Shown piece by piece: positions 1-5,037 of a stretch of DNA of 6,132 bases; positions within the stretch are counted from its first letter, which is position 1, and the number at the start of each line of letters is the position of its first letter. The notes below the pieces were generated by a model. The model saw only the letters and a list, made by a program, of their open reading frames with translations. It was not told the DNA's origin and made no database searches. Source of the stretch: Eubacteriales Family XIII. Incertae Sedis bacterium. GTDB lineage: Bacteria; Bacillota; Clostridia; Peptostreptococcales; Anaerovoracaceae. The stretch lies in NCBI GenBank assembly GCA_031281765.1, contig JAITEX010000009.1:1-6132 (forward strand), read 5' to 3'. The position numbers were made by a program, and so were the translations under genes.

Positions 1-300
1 TTCGGCAGCGACGGTTTCTTCCACAGCGACGGTTTCTTCTACGGCTTCCGGCTCGGGGGCCGCAACGGCTTCCGCTATTTCCGGCGCTTCGGCGACAACC
101 GCTTCAACGGCTTCCGCGGCTACGGCTTCAGCTTCCGCTCCGGCTTCTTCCGCGGTTTCGGAAACCTCCACGAAATTCAACGCCGGTTCTTCCGCTTCTT
201 TTGCCGCGCTCCCGGCTTCCTCGCCGTATTCCGCGTCATCGGCGGATTCGGCGCTTTCCGACGCTTCGCCCTCGTCGAAGCTTACGCCCTGGCGCGATTC
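1..300 (-). other. Acidic Ala/Glu/Val low-complexity tail of S2
   Basis: This is the part of rpsB downstream of the conserved fold (residues 223-322 and beyond). It is dominated by Glu and Ala, with several Asp, and has almost no Lys or Arg. Near the window edge it becomes an internal repeat: the 15-base string at 7-21 recurs exactly at 25-39, a period of 18 bp encoding the hexads EETVAV and EETVAA. Related six-residue patterns (AEAVEA, AEAPEI) occur upstream, so the tail may have grown by codon-level duplication. It is probably disordered and solvent-exposed on the ribosome. Its function is unknown. Confidence 0.8.
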
Positions 301-966
301 AATGATTGCGTCCGCCATGGCCGCCGTTATCAGTTTGATGGAGCGTATCGCGTCATCATTTGCGGGAATCACATAATCGACTTCATCCGGGTCACAGTTC
401 GTGTCCACAATGCCGATGATCGGGATTCCCAGTATCCTCGCTTCCCGTATCGCAATCCGTTCTTTCTTCGGGTCGACCACAAAGAGGGCCGCGGGCATTC
501 CGCGCATCTCCTTGATGCCGCCGAGGAATTTTTCAAGTTTGTCGTGTTCAAGCCTTAGCTTGCTGACCTCTTTTTTCGTCAACTGTTCGAAGACTCCGTC
601 GTCTTCCATCTTTTCAATTTCGTAGAGACGTTTGATACGTTCCGAAATCGTTTTGTAATTCGTCAGCATACCGCCGAGCCAGCGTTCATTGACATAGTAC
701 TGCTCCGCGCGCGAAGCCTCGTCTTTTACGACCTGCTGCGCCTGCTTCTTCGTACCGACAAAGAGAATAGGACGGCCCGTCTGCGCGATTTCGCGCATAA
801 AGCTGTAAGCGTCATCGATAAGCTGGACTGTTTTCGAAAGGTCTATGATATAGATCCCGTTGCGCTCGGTAAAAATATACGGGGCCATCTTCGGATTCCA
901 CCTTCTCGTCTGGTGTCCGAAATGCACTCCCGCTTCGAGCAATTGCTTCATAGAAATAACAGACAT
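1..966 (-). CDS. rpsB: 30S ribosomal protein S2 with long acidic C-terminal tail (3' end outside window)
   Basis: Ribosomal protein S2 is a structural protein of the small ribosomal subunit and is needed for translation initiation. The ATG at 966-964 is preceded by a strong Shine-Dalgarno GGAGGT (973-978) six bases away. The translation shows S2 family signatures: LLEAGVHFGHQTRRWNPKM at about residues 9-27, then YIFTERNGIYIIDLSKT, FVGTKKQAQ, RWLGGMLTNYKT, and IPIIGIVDTNCDPDEVDYVI around residues 181-200, followed by DDAIRSIKLI. The conserved core ends near residue 223. From there to the window edge (residue 322) the frame stays open and encodes a tail rich in Ala, Glu and Val with almost no basic residues. 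The core matches the usual S2 length of roughly 230-250 residues, so the tail is at least 100 residues of lineage-specific extension. No stop codon is visible. The usual partner tsf would lie beyond position 1 and cannot be seen. Confidence 0.98.
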   Translation of the reverse strand, partial: MSVISMKQLLEAGVHFGHQTRRWNPKMAPYIFTERNGIYIIDLSKTVQLIDDAYSFMREIAQTGRPILFVGTKKQAQQVVKDEASRAEQYYVNERWLGGMLTNYKTISERIKRLYEIEKMEDDGVFEQLTKKEVSKLRLEHDKLEKFLGGIKEMRGMPAALFVVDPKKERIAIREARILGIPIIGIVDTNCDPDEVDYVIPANDDAIRSIKLITAAMADAIIESRQGVSFDEGEASESAESADDAEYGEEAGSAAKEAEEPALNFVEVSETAEEAGAEAEAVAAEAVEAVVAEAPEIAEAVAAPEPEAVEETVAVEETVAAE

Positions 967-1132
967 ATTTGTACCTCCGGTTCTTCCTCCATCGGGCAGT
1001 ATCCCGTAAGTTTTCGCGTCGGATATGTCCGTCCTGCCGCGTCACCGACTTACAGCCGCCTGATGTGCGTAATTATTCCACTCGCGAGCCTTGCCCATAG
1101 AATAGCCGCCCGCGCGCACCCAAAAGGGCACG
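967..1132 (-). promoter_or_regulatory. Untranslated leader of rpsB
   Basis: This is the predicted 5' untranslated region between the inferred start near 1132 and the rpsB ATG. It begins with a possible 6-bp stem (GUGCCC, UUUU loop, GGGUGC, positions 1131-1116, with two G-U pairs) and ends with the strong SD GGAGGT at 978-973. S2 synthesis is autoregulated through its mRNA leader in E. coli, so control through this leader is plausible. I do not recognise a specific S2-binding fold. No gene is apparent here on either strand. Confidence 0.45.
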
Positions 1133-1147
1133 GTACTTATTGTACCG
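1131..1147. repeat. Short palindrome over the rpsB -10 box
   Basis: The plus-strand arms CGGTAC (1131-1136) and GTACCG (1142-1147) are perfect inverted repeats around a 5-base centre. They cover the -10 hexamer and the predicted start point. The position suits an operator, but a 6-bp arm can arise by chance. Confidence 0.45.
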
Positions 1148-1167
1148 CACCCGCAGTTTTTTTTCAA
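1139..1167 (-). promoter_or_regulatory. Sigma-70-type promoter for rpsB
   Basis: Read on the minus strand, TTGAAA (1167-1162) is followed by exactly 17 bases and then TACAAT (1144-1139), a near-consensus housekeeping promoter. Predicted transcription would start near 1132 and give a leader of about 165 nt. A second, perfect -35 element, TTGACA (1173-1168), sits directly upstream, but its spacing to TACAAT would be 23 bases, so the TTGAAA pairing is preferred. The spacer contains an eight-A run. Confidence 0.75.
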
Positions 1168-1198
1168 TGTCAAATTATTCTTTTTTCAGGGACAAAGG

Positions 1199-1870
1199 CT
1201 ATCCTGTGTATTCCCCGCTGTAGCTGACGAGCGCGGCGTTTTCCACTCCCGGGATATTCAGGAGTTCCCGCACAAAATCGGTGTCGTCGGCGCGGAGGCG
1301 AACGTCATAATTCAGCTCGGCATGGCCCGGCGTCACGGTTTTGCTCTTGACGCGGGATTTCTTTACGGCGCCTTTTATGAAATCGGCGGCGGCCCGTTCA
1401 GCTTCGGCGCTGCCGACCGAAACCGCGAGGATATAGGGCGTTTGTGCAGGGCGGCGGTTGACGCAGACCATCAGCACTACCGCTATAATAACGCTGCCGA
1501 TAACCGCAAGCGGAATAAGCCCCGCGGCAAGCACAATGCCGACCGCGATGGACCAGAACAGAAACGCGAGGTCGAGTGGATCCTTTATCGCGGCGCGGAA
1601 GCGGACTATGGACAATGCGCCGACCATGCCGAGGGAAAGCACCACGTTTGACGAGACGGCGAGTATCAGGACCGTCGTGATAAGCGTCAGCACGATAAGT
1701 GTCACCCCGAAGCTCGCGGAGTACATGACGCCGCGAAATGTTTTCTTGTAGGTGAAGAATATAAGCAGGCCGAGCGCGAGGGCGAGGGCGAGCGAGATAA
1801 GCATATCCGGCAGGCTTGCCGTATCTATGCCCTCTAAGAATTTCGATTTAAAAATGTCGCTGAATGTCAT
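1199..1870 (-). CDS. DUF4956 family four-helix membrane protein
   Basis: This is a 223-residue protein of the DUF4956 family. It has four predicted membrane helices, at about 22-40, 52-72, 99-117 and 119-137. The conserved family signature, SLGMVGALSIVRFR followed by AAIKDP, lies between helices 2 and 3 (residues 79-98). After RR at 139-140 comes a soluble, probably cytoplasmic domain of about 85 residues (143-223) with alternating beta and alpha segments that could form a ferredoxin-like or ACT-like fold. The start is supported by GGAAGGAG (1885-1878) seven bases upstream. The gene follows the VTC-domain gene by 33 bp and is the last of the three-gene operon. DUF4956 proteins commonly accompany VTC-domain polymerases and often CotH-like kinases. 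No biochemical function is established to my knowledge. A role as membrane anchor, regulator or export partner of the polymerase is inference. Confidence 0.92.
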   Translation of the reverse strand: MTFSDIFKSKFLEGIDTASLPDMLISLALALALGLLIFFTYKKTFRGVMYSASFGVTLIVLTLITTVLILAVSSNVVLSLGMVGALSIVRFRAAIKDPLDLAFLFWSIAVGIVLAAGLIPLAVIGSVIIAVVLMVCVNRRPAQTPYILAVSVGSAEAERAAADFIKGAVKKSRVKSKTVTPGHAELNYDVRLRADDTDFVRELLNIPGVENAALVSYSGEYTG

Positions 1871-1877
1871 GGTAAAC

Positions 1878-1885
1878 TCCTTCCT
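1878..1885 (-). promoter_or_regulatory. Ribosome binding site of the DUF4956 gene
   Basis: GGAAGGAG lies seven bases upstream of the ATG at 1870-1868, in the 33-bp gap after the polymerase gene. The strong site shows the last operon gene is translated independently and not only by coupling. Confidence 0.8.
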
Positions 1886-1903
1886 TTCACCACTGAATGA
1901 TTT

Positions 1904-2578
1904 CTATACGTAACCGCGGCCGATGGCATATTTTGAACAGGCGGCCGCGCGGCGGCTGCCAACCTGCAGAATATCTTCAATAAAGGCCGGCAGGTATTCG
2001 TCGTATTTGACCTCGAGGATCACCATCCCGTCCCCTGCCGGGACAAGGAGCGCGCTTTCGCTCCCGAAATCCCGCGGCCGCGCGCTCGCGCAGAGCCCGG
2101 TATCGAAGGTCACGCGCACATTCCCCGCCGCGTAGACAAAGGGTTCGCGCAGATATTCGACCACGGCTTTCGGCGTCATAAGCCGGCATCTCGTCTGATA
2201 GTGAAACTCGCGCAGGAGCGGCCGGTCGTCATACGCCATCCACGAAACATCGCCGCCTATGATTCTGGCGCATTCGCCTTCCGTGAGCGGAGCGCTGAAC
2301 TTTGCGCAGAGACCGCGAATCTTTATTTTCTTTTCGAGCATAATGAGCGCGCCGCCGCCGGGATAACGCCTTACGCGAAACTTCTCTCTGCGGTCAACGC
2401 TGTCGAGCTTTTCCCGTAACGCCCTATCGTCCGGCGTGTCAAAATAGAGGCTGCGCACACGGTAGCGACCGCCCTCGCCTGCGTGGGCGTCACGCGCAAG
2501 GATGGCGCCGAGACGCGACCGCACCACCGCAGCGTCACCATAGTTCAGCTGATGTTTCAGTTCATGTCGCATTTTCAT
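1904..2578 (-). CDS. VTC-domain polyphosphate polymerase-like protein
   Basis: This 224-residue soluble protein belongs to the VTC domain family, whose yeast member Vtc4 makes inorganic polyphosphate from ATP inside a triphosphate-tunnel fold. The tunnel motifs appear in the expected order: R4/E6/K8 (RHELKHQL), SLYFDTPDDRALREK (43-57), basic strand KFRVRRY (66-72), LEKKIKIRGLCAKF (81-94), R130, R144 and R155 on successive strands, VILEVKYDEYLP (186-197) with E189 and K191, and SKYAIGR (215-221). The key basic and acidic residues therefore look intact, which argues for an active enzyme. There is no SPX domain and no signal peptide or membrane helix. Start ATG 2578-2576 has GAGGAGG (2593-2587) eight bases upstream; Met3 is a poorer alternative. 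The gene overlaps the lipoprotein gene by 17 bp, suggesting coupled translation. Polyphosphate as the product is known only for the family; another nucleotide-derived polymer is possible here. Confidence 0.92.
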   Translation of the reverse strand: MKMRHELKHQLNYGDAAVVRSRLGAILARDAHAGEGGRYRVRSLYFDTPDDRALREKLDSVDRREKFRVRRYPGGGALIMLEKKIKIRGLCAKFSAPLTEGECARIIGGDVSWMAYDDRPLLREFHYQTRCRLMTPKAVVEYLREPFVYAAGNVRVTFDTGLCASARPRDFGSESALLVPAGDGMVILEVKYDEYLPAFIEDILQVGSRRAAACSKYAIGRGYV

Positions 2579-4184
2579 TGCCTGCCCCTCCTCTTGTTCT
2601 TCCGAAACCCTGCTGCGACTGCGCCGCGCTTTCCTCCGGTATCTCCCAGCCCGTCACGCCGCCCTGCACGGAAACGCTTCCCGTAACTTCTATTGTGCCG
2701 GCGCTGCGCGTCAGTGTCCCGTCCGCGTCTATCGCTCCGTCCATATTTAGAGACGGGCCCGTTACTTTGATCGTTCCGCCGTCAATATAGATATTCCCGT
2801 TCACGTCAATCCCGTCGTTTCCTCCGGTAATGTCAAGCTCGCCGCCCGTAACGCGCAGGAACACATAGTCCGCCGCTCCCTGCATGCCGCGGCCCATACC
2901 GCCGTTCGTACCGCCGCCAAACCCGCCGTTCGTACCGCCGCTTCTCCTGCCGAATCCACCCGCAGTGTCATCCGTCCCACGTTGCGGAAACCCGCCTGCG
3001 GGGGGCGTAGCGTCTTCGGGCGCCGTGTCGCCGTCCGGCATTACCCGGTCTTCGGGCGCTGTGCCGCCATCCCACGGCATTACGCCATCCTCGGGGATCG
3101 TGCCGCCGTCCGGCATTGCTCGGTCTTCGGACGCCGTGCCGCCGTCCGGCATTGTCCAATCTTCGGGCGCCGTGCCGCCGCCCGGCATGATCCGGTCCCC
3201 GTTCGCTGTGCCGGCATCGGGCATATCCGCCCCGTCCGCCGCGCCGGACCCATCCGCCGTATTCGCGGCGGCGTTTATGCCGTCGTCGCTCGCGTTGATC
3301 GTGATATTCCCGCCGTCTATCTGTATACGCGGCGCCTCAATTCCCTCATAACAGGACGGGATGTTTAATGTACCGTCTATGATGCGCACAAACCCTTTCG
3401 CGTTCTCCTCATCCTTTGTTGACTTGACCCCGTCCCCGGCAGCCCGCACTTCGATAGCGCCGCCTGCGATAATGAGGCCGTCGGTCCCGCGCAGCCCGTC
3501 GTCAGCCGCGTCGATGGTAAGCGCGCCGCCGCTTATGCAGAGTATGTCCTTTGAAACAATGGCGTCAAGATAGTTCGCGTCCACGGAAAGGCTGCCGCCG
3601 CCCGTAATCGAAAGGTCGTCCTTTGCGAAAATCGTCGCGTCAGGTTCGCCGTCGGCATTCGTACCGGAGTATTCGCCGCCGTCCCGGACGCTGTTCTCGC
3701 TTCCGTCCGCAAGAATGATGCGCGTCGCATCCGCCTGCATGGAGTTGATAACGGCGCCATCGGGATTCGTAATATCGACCCCGTCCAGCACGAGCCGTAC
3801 CTCGTCGTCCTTATCGGCGTACACCGTGACGCTTGCGTCGGACGAAGCTCCGGACAGGATATAGGTCCCCGCACCGGTTATCGTCACGGCTCCGTTTTCT
3901 CCGCCGCTTCCCGCCTGCGCGCCGCCGCCATAGACACGCGCGCCGTCATCCGAAAACAGTATGCGGGTCGAGGACGACCGGTCGAAGCTCGCGTCCAGGG
4001 CCGCTTTGTCCGGTTCATATGAGAGGTAGTGTGCGTCGGCCTCACCCGCGGAATCCGTTTTTGCGGAGTCTGCCGATGCGGAAGATGAGGGTGCGGACGA
4101 TACGGACGCGCACCCGGCAAGGAGTGCGGACAGCAGCAACACCGCCGCAAACCTTGCCGGCCACTTCTGTTTTATCGCTATCAC
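2562..4184 (-). CDS. Cthe_2159-type (DUF4353) carbohydrate-binding surface lipoprotein
   Basis: This 540-residue secreted lipoprotein has n-region KQKWPAR, a hydrophobic stretch at 12-23 and lipobox LAGC with Cys25. A Ser/Ala-rich linker (26-48) leads into a repetitive beta-rich domain at about 70-308, which resumes at about 438-512. Recurrent turns of the type GG-x-(I/L)-x-(I/V) followed by DDG or GDG (ADDGLRG, AGDGVKS, SDDGINA, GNDGIDVNGNIYI) match the Cthe_2159 family. The Clostridium thermocellum founder is a calcium-binding beta-helix protein that binds polygalacturonic acid. The Asp-rich turns here suit calcium. A 130-residue low-complexity insert separates the two parts, and the C-terminus is Gln/Gly-rich. 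The start is GTG 4184-4182; an in-frame TAG two codons upstream (4193-4191) rules out a longer protein. It is the first gene of the operon with the VTC and DUF4956 genes. Ligand unknown: an acidic glycan and the operon's own polyanionic product are both possible. Confidence 0.88.
   Translation of the reverse strand: MIAIKQKWPARFAAVLLLSALLAGCASVSSAPSSSASADSAKTDSAGEADAHYLSYEPDKAALDASFDRSSSTRILFSDDGARVYGGGAQAGSGGENGAVTITGAGTYILSGASSDASVTVYADKDDEVRLVLDGVDITNPDGAVINSMQADATRIILADGSENSVRDGGEYSGTNADGEPDATIFAKDDLSITGGGSLSVDANYLDAIVSKDILCISGGALTIDAADDGLRGTDGLIIAGGAIEVRAAGDGVKSTKDEENAKGFVRIIDGTLNIPSCYEGIEAPRIQIDGGNITINASDDGINAAANTADGSGAADGADMPDAGTANGDRIMPGGGTAPEDWTMPDGGTASEDRAMPDGGTIPEDGVMPWDGGTAPEDRVMPDGDTAPEDATPPAGGFPQRGTDDTAGGFGRRSGGTNGGFGGGTNGGMGRGMQGAADYVFLRVTGGELDITGGNDGIDVNGNIYIDGGTIKVTGPSLNMDGAIDADGTLTRSAGTIEVTGSVSVQGGVTGWEIPEESAAQSQQGFGRTRGGAGNENAT
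2587..2593 (-). promoter_or_regulatory. Ribosome binding site of the VTC gene, inside the lipoprotein ORF
   Basis: GAGGAGG is embedded in the last codons of the lipoprotein gene, eight bases before the ATG at 2578. It decides the start in favour of Met1 over Met3, and with the 17-bp overlap it supports coupled translation. Confidence 0.75.
2877..2990 (-). other. Gly/Arg/Asn-rich linker in the lipoprotein
   Basis: Residues about 399-436 follow the 12-residue repeats and are dominated by Gly with Arg, Asn, Phe and Thr (blocks such as GGTNGGFGGG and GGTNGGMGRG). The short GGTNGG direct repeat indicates a second expansion. The segment is positively charged, in contrast to the acidic repeat before it, and is probably flexible. 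Confidence 0.7.
3006..3224 (-). repeat. Six tandem 12-residue repeats (MPDGGTAPED type) inside the lipoprotein
   Basis: Residues 321-393 consist of six units of 36 bp, one of them 39 bp because a Trp is inserted after MP. They begin MPDAGTANGD, MPGGGTAPED, MPDGGTASED, MPDGGTIPED, MPWDGGTAPED and MPDGDTAPED, each followed by two variable residues. The repeat keeps frame and sits between two halves of the beta-helix-like domain, so it probably forms an extruded acidic, flexible loop. Near-identical units favour copy-number variation between strains. Confidence 0.9.
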
Positions 4185-4192
4185 CCCCTTCT
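4180..4192 (-). promoter_or_regulatory. Shine-Dalgarno sequence overlapping the lipoprotein GTG start
   Basis: AGAAGGGGGTGAT closely resembles the full complement of the 16S rRNA 3' end (AGAAAGGAGGTGAT), but it includes the GTG taken as the start. Using only AGAAGGGG leaves essentially no spacing. In-frame alternatives downstream are ATA codons 2 and 4, which are very rare starts; there is no ATG before the lipobox. The start choice is therefore uncertain by a few residues, with no effect on the mature protein. Confidence 0.5.
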
Positions 4193-4229
4193 ACGAACCC
4201 CTTTGGAACACGGCCCTATGCTCGCGCCC

Positions 4230-4264
4230 CGTATAATTTACGTAGTGCTCAGGTAAATTATACG
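4230..4264. promoter_or_regulatory. Inverted repeat enclosing a TATAAT box upstream of the lipoprotein operon
   Basis: Perfect 12-bp arms CGTATAATTTAC (4230-4241) and GTAAATTATACG (4253-4264) flank an 11-base centre. The distal arm read on the minus strand contains TATAAT (4262-4257), a possible -10 box for the operon. At 17-base spacing the -35 position reads ATAATC, a poor match, so an activator or alternative control may be involved. A second inverted pair, TTTACGTA (4238-4245) and TACGTAAA (4261-4268), is nested in it. No T-run follows on either strand, so it is an operator candidate and not a terminator. The remainder of 4185-4376 shows no gene. Confidence 0.6.
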
Positions 4265-4376
4265 TAAAGTTTATTCGAGGATTATGGCGGAATAATGACA
4301 GCATAATGGCAATAAACACGTTTTTATGCGTCGATTTTTATTATTTTTTTCACGCCGCCCGCGCATTCCCGCTGCT

Positions 4377-4706
4377 CTACTTTGCAGGCATCGCAGTGCT
4401 GTTATACGGCACTATGCGCTCTATCGAATCGGCTATACGCGCTTGTTCCATCGCAATATCATACGCAGCTTGTACGCGCAGCCAATATCCCGGCGTGAGT
4501 CCGAAATACTTGCAAAGCCGCAAATCCGTATCAACGCTCACGGAACGTTTTCCGGCTACAATATCGCCTATGCGTTGCGGAGGAACCGCTATTTCTTTCG
4601 CAAGCCGGTACTTTGTCAATCCTAAAGGCTTCAGAAACTCCTCCAGCAATAATTCCCCCGGCGTCACGGGGCTTATTATCTTCGTATTTTTCTTTACTTT
4701 AGTCAT
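4377..4706 (-). CDS. higA: HigA family addiction-module antitoxin
   Basis: This 109-residue protein is the DNA-binding antitoxin of a HigBA module. The family signature is clear: SPVTPGELLLEEFLKPLGLTK opening at residue 12, an XRE-type helix-turn-helix (about 30-58, including YRLAKEIAVPPQRIGDIVAGKR), then DLRLCKYFGLTPGYWLRVQAAYD, which is the typical HigA motif preceding the C-terminal helix. It would bind HigB and repress the promoter upstream of higB. The ATG at 4706-4704 overlaps the end of higB by eight bases. The only nearby SD-like GAGG is about 18 bases away, so translation is probably coupled to higB. The antitoxin lies downstream of the toxin, as usual for HigBA and unlike most type II modules. 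It looks intact and is more A/T-rich than neighbouring genes, consistent with acquisition by transfer. Confidence 0.95.
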   Translation of the reverse strand: MTKVKKNTKIISPVTPGELLLEEFLKPLGLTKYRLAKEIAVPPQRIGDIVAGKRSVSVDTDLRLCKYFGLTPGYWLRVQAAYDIAMEQARIADSIERIVPYNSTAMPAK

Positions 4707-4980
4707 GATAGTCTGTTATTTCAACCTCATACGCTTTTCCACTTGCCCATTTAAAACATATTCTGTATTTATCGTTTATACGAATCGAATAGTGTCCTGT
4801 TCTATCGCCAGACAACGATTCCAGTCTATTGCCGGGCGGTATTCTCAAATCGTTCAATGCGTACGCCACTTCAAGCTGAACGAGCTTTCGCAATGCTATC
4901 CGTTCGATACTTCGATATTTTGCCACCCGTATATGGTTTGCCAGCTTTTCGGTATCTTTATCTTTATAAGACACTATCAT
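4699..4980 (-). CDS. higB: HigB/RelE-superfamily ribosome-dependent mRNA interferase toxin
   Basis: This is the toxin of the HigBA pair, 93 residues from ATG 4980-4978, the usual family length. HigB cleaves mRNA on translating ribosomes. Recognisable features are the start MIVSYKDKDTEKL, the core ALNDLRIPPGNRLESLSGDR (41-60), GHYSIRINDKYRICFKW (62-78) and the closing YEVEITDYHD. Tyr91-His92 near the end correspond in position to the C-terminal YH of Proteus HigB, where Tyr91 is catalytic. An in-frame TTG at 5007 would add nine residues, but that TTG is part of a TTGACA -35 box and the extension is unlike the family, so ATG 4980 is preferred. Only a weak SD (GAGATG, 4991-4986) precedes it. It overlaps higA by eight bases. 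Confidence 0.93.
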   Translation of the reverse strand: MIVSYKDKDTEKLANHIRVAKYRSIERIALRKLVQLEVAYALNDLRIPPGNRLESLSGDRTGHYSIRINDKYRICFKWASGKAYEVEITDYHD

Positions 4981-5007
4981 ATTAACATCTCGCGTTATTA
5001 ATGTCAA
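4979..5007 (-). promoter_or_regulatory. Consensus-like promoter of higBA overlapping the higB start codon
   Basis: TTGACA (5007-5002), 17 bases, then TAATAT (4984-4979) is an excellent sigma-70-type promoter. Its -10 box shares two bases with the ATG of higB, so transcription would begin near 4972, inside codon 3. Such a transcript could not encode the full toxin from that ATG but could still encode HigA. Full-length higB mRNA would need an upstream promoter or read-through from the TadC-like gene. Confidence 0.6.
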
Positions 5008-5016
5008 GCGTTATTA
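4992..5016. repeat. Direct repeat flanking the higBA -35 box (candidate HigA operator)
   Basis: GCGTTATTA occurs at 4992-5000 and again at 5008-5016, a 16-bp period, with the -35 hexamer in the 7-base gap between the copies. HigA-type antitoxins bind operators over their own promoter, so the repeats are reasonable binding half-sites. Confidence 0.5.
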
Positions 5017-5037
5017 GTATTTTTTTTTCACGTTGCG

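Noticed and set aside
812..1045. Minus-strand open frame of 77 residues overlapping the rpsB start
   Set aside because: It is a different frame of the same strand; the rpsB frame carries unmistakable S2 motifs and a strong SD.
913..1227. Plus-strand open frame of 104 residues across the rpsB leader
   Set aside because: It is antisense to the rpsB start, leader and promoter, with no family similarity and no good ribosome binding site.
3006..3224. CRISPR-like array
   Set aside because: The 36-bp periodic repeat lacks unique spacers, keeps an open reading frame and is a protein-coding repeat.
2884..3368. Plus-strand open frames with Pro/Ser-rich and His/Arg-rich repeats
   Set aside because: They are antisense reflections of the 12-residue repeat in the lipoprotein gene. 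The repeated look comes from the DNA repeat, and the minus frame has the signal peptide, operon context and family motifs.
3833..4267. Plus-strand Arg-rich open frame of 144 residues
   Set aside because: The Arg/Pro-rich composition is typical of a wrong frame in GC-rich DNA, and it lies opposite the lipoprotein N-terminus.
4321..4376. Terminator after higA
   Set aside because: The GC-rich stretch after the stop is followed by A-runs, not U-runs, in the transcript, and it has no convincing stem.
4306..5001. Plus-strand open frame of 231 residues opposite higBA
   Set aside because: It is antisense to two clearly recognised genes, has no recognisable domain and no plausible ribosome binding site; it reflects a stop-poor opposite frame.
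4981..5007. Nine-residue N-terminal extension of HigB from TTG at 5007
   Set aside because: The TTG belongs to a TTGACA -35 box, no SD precedes it, and the family normally begins at the ATG at 4980.
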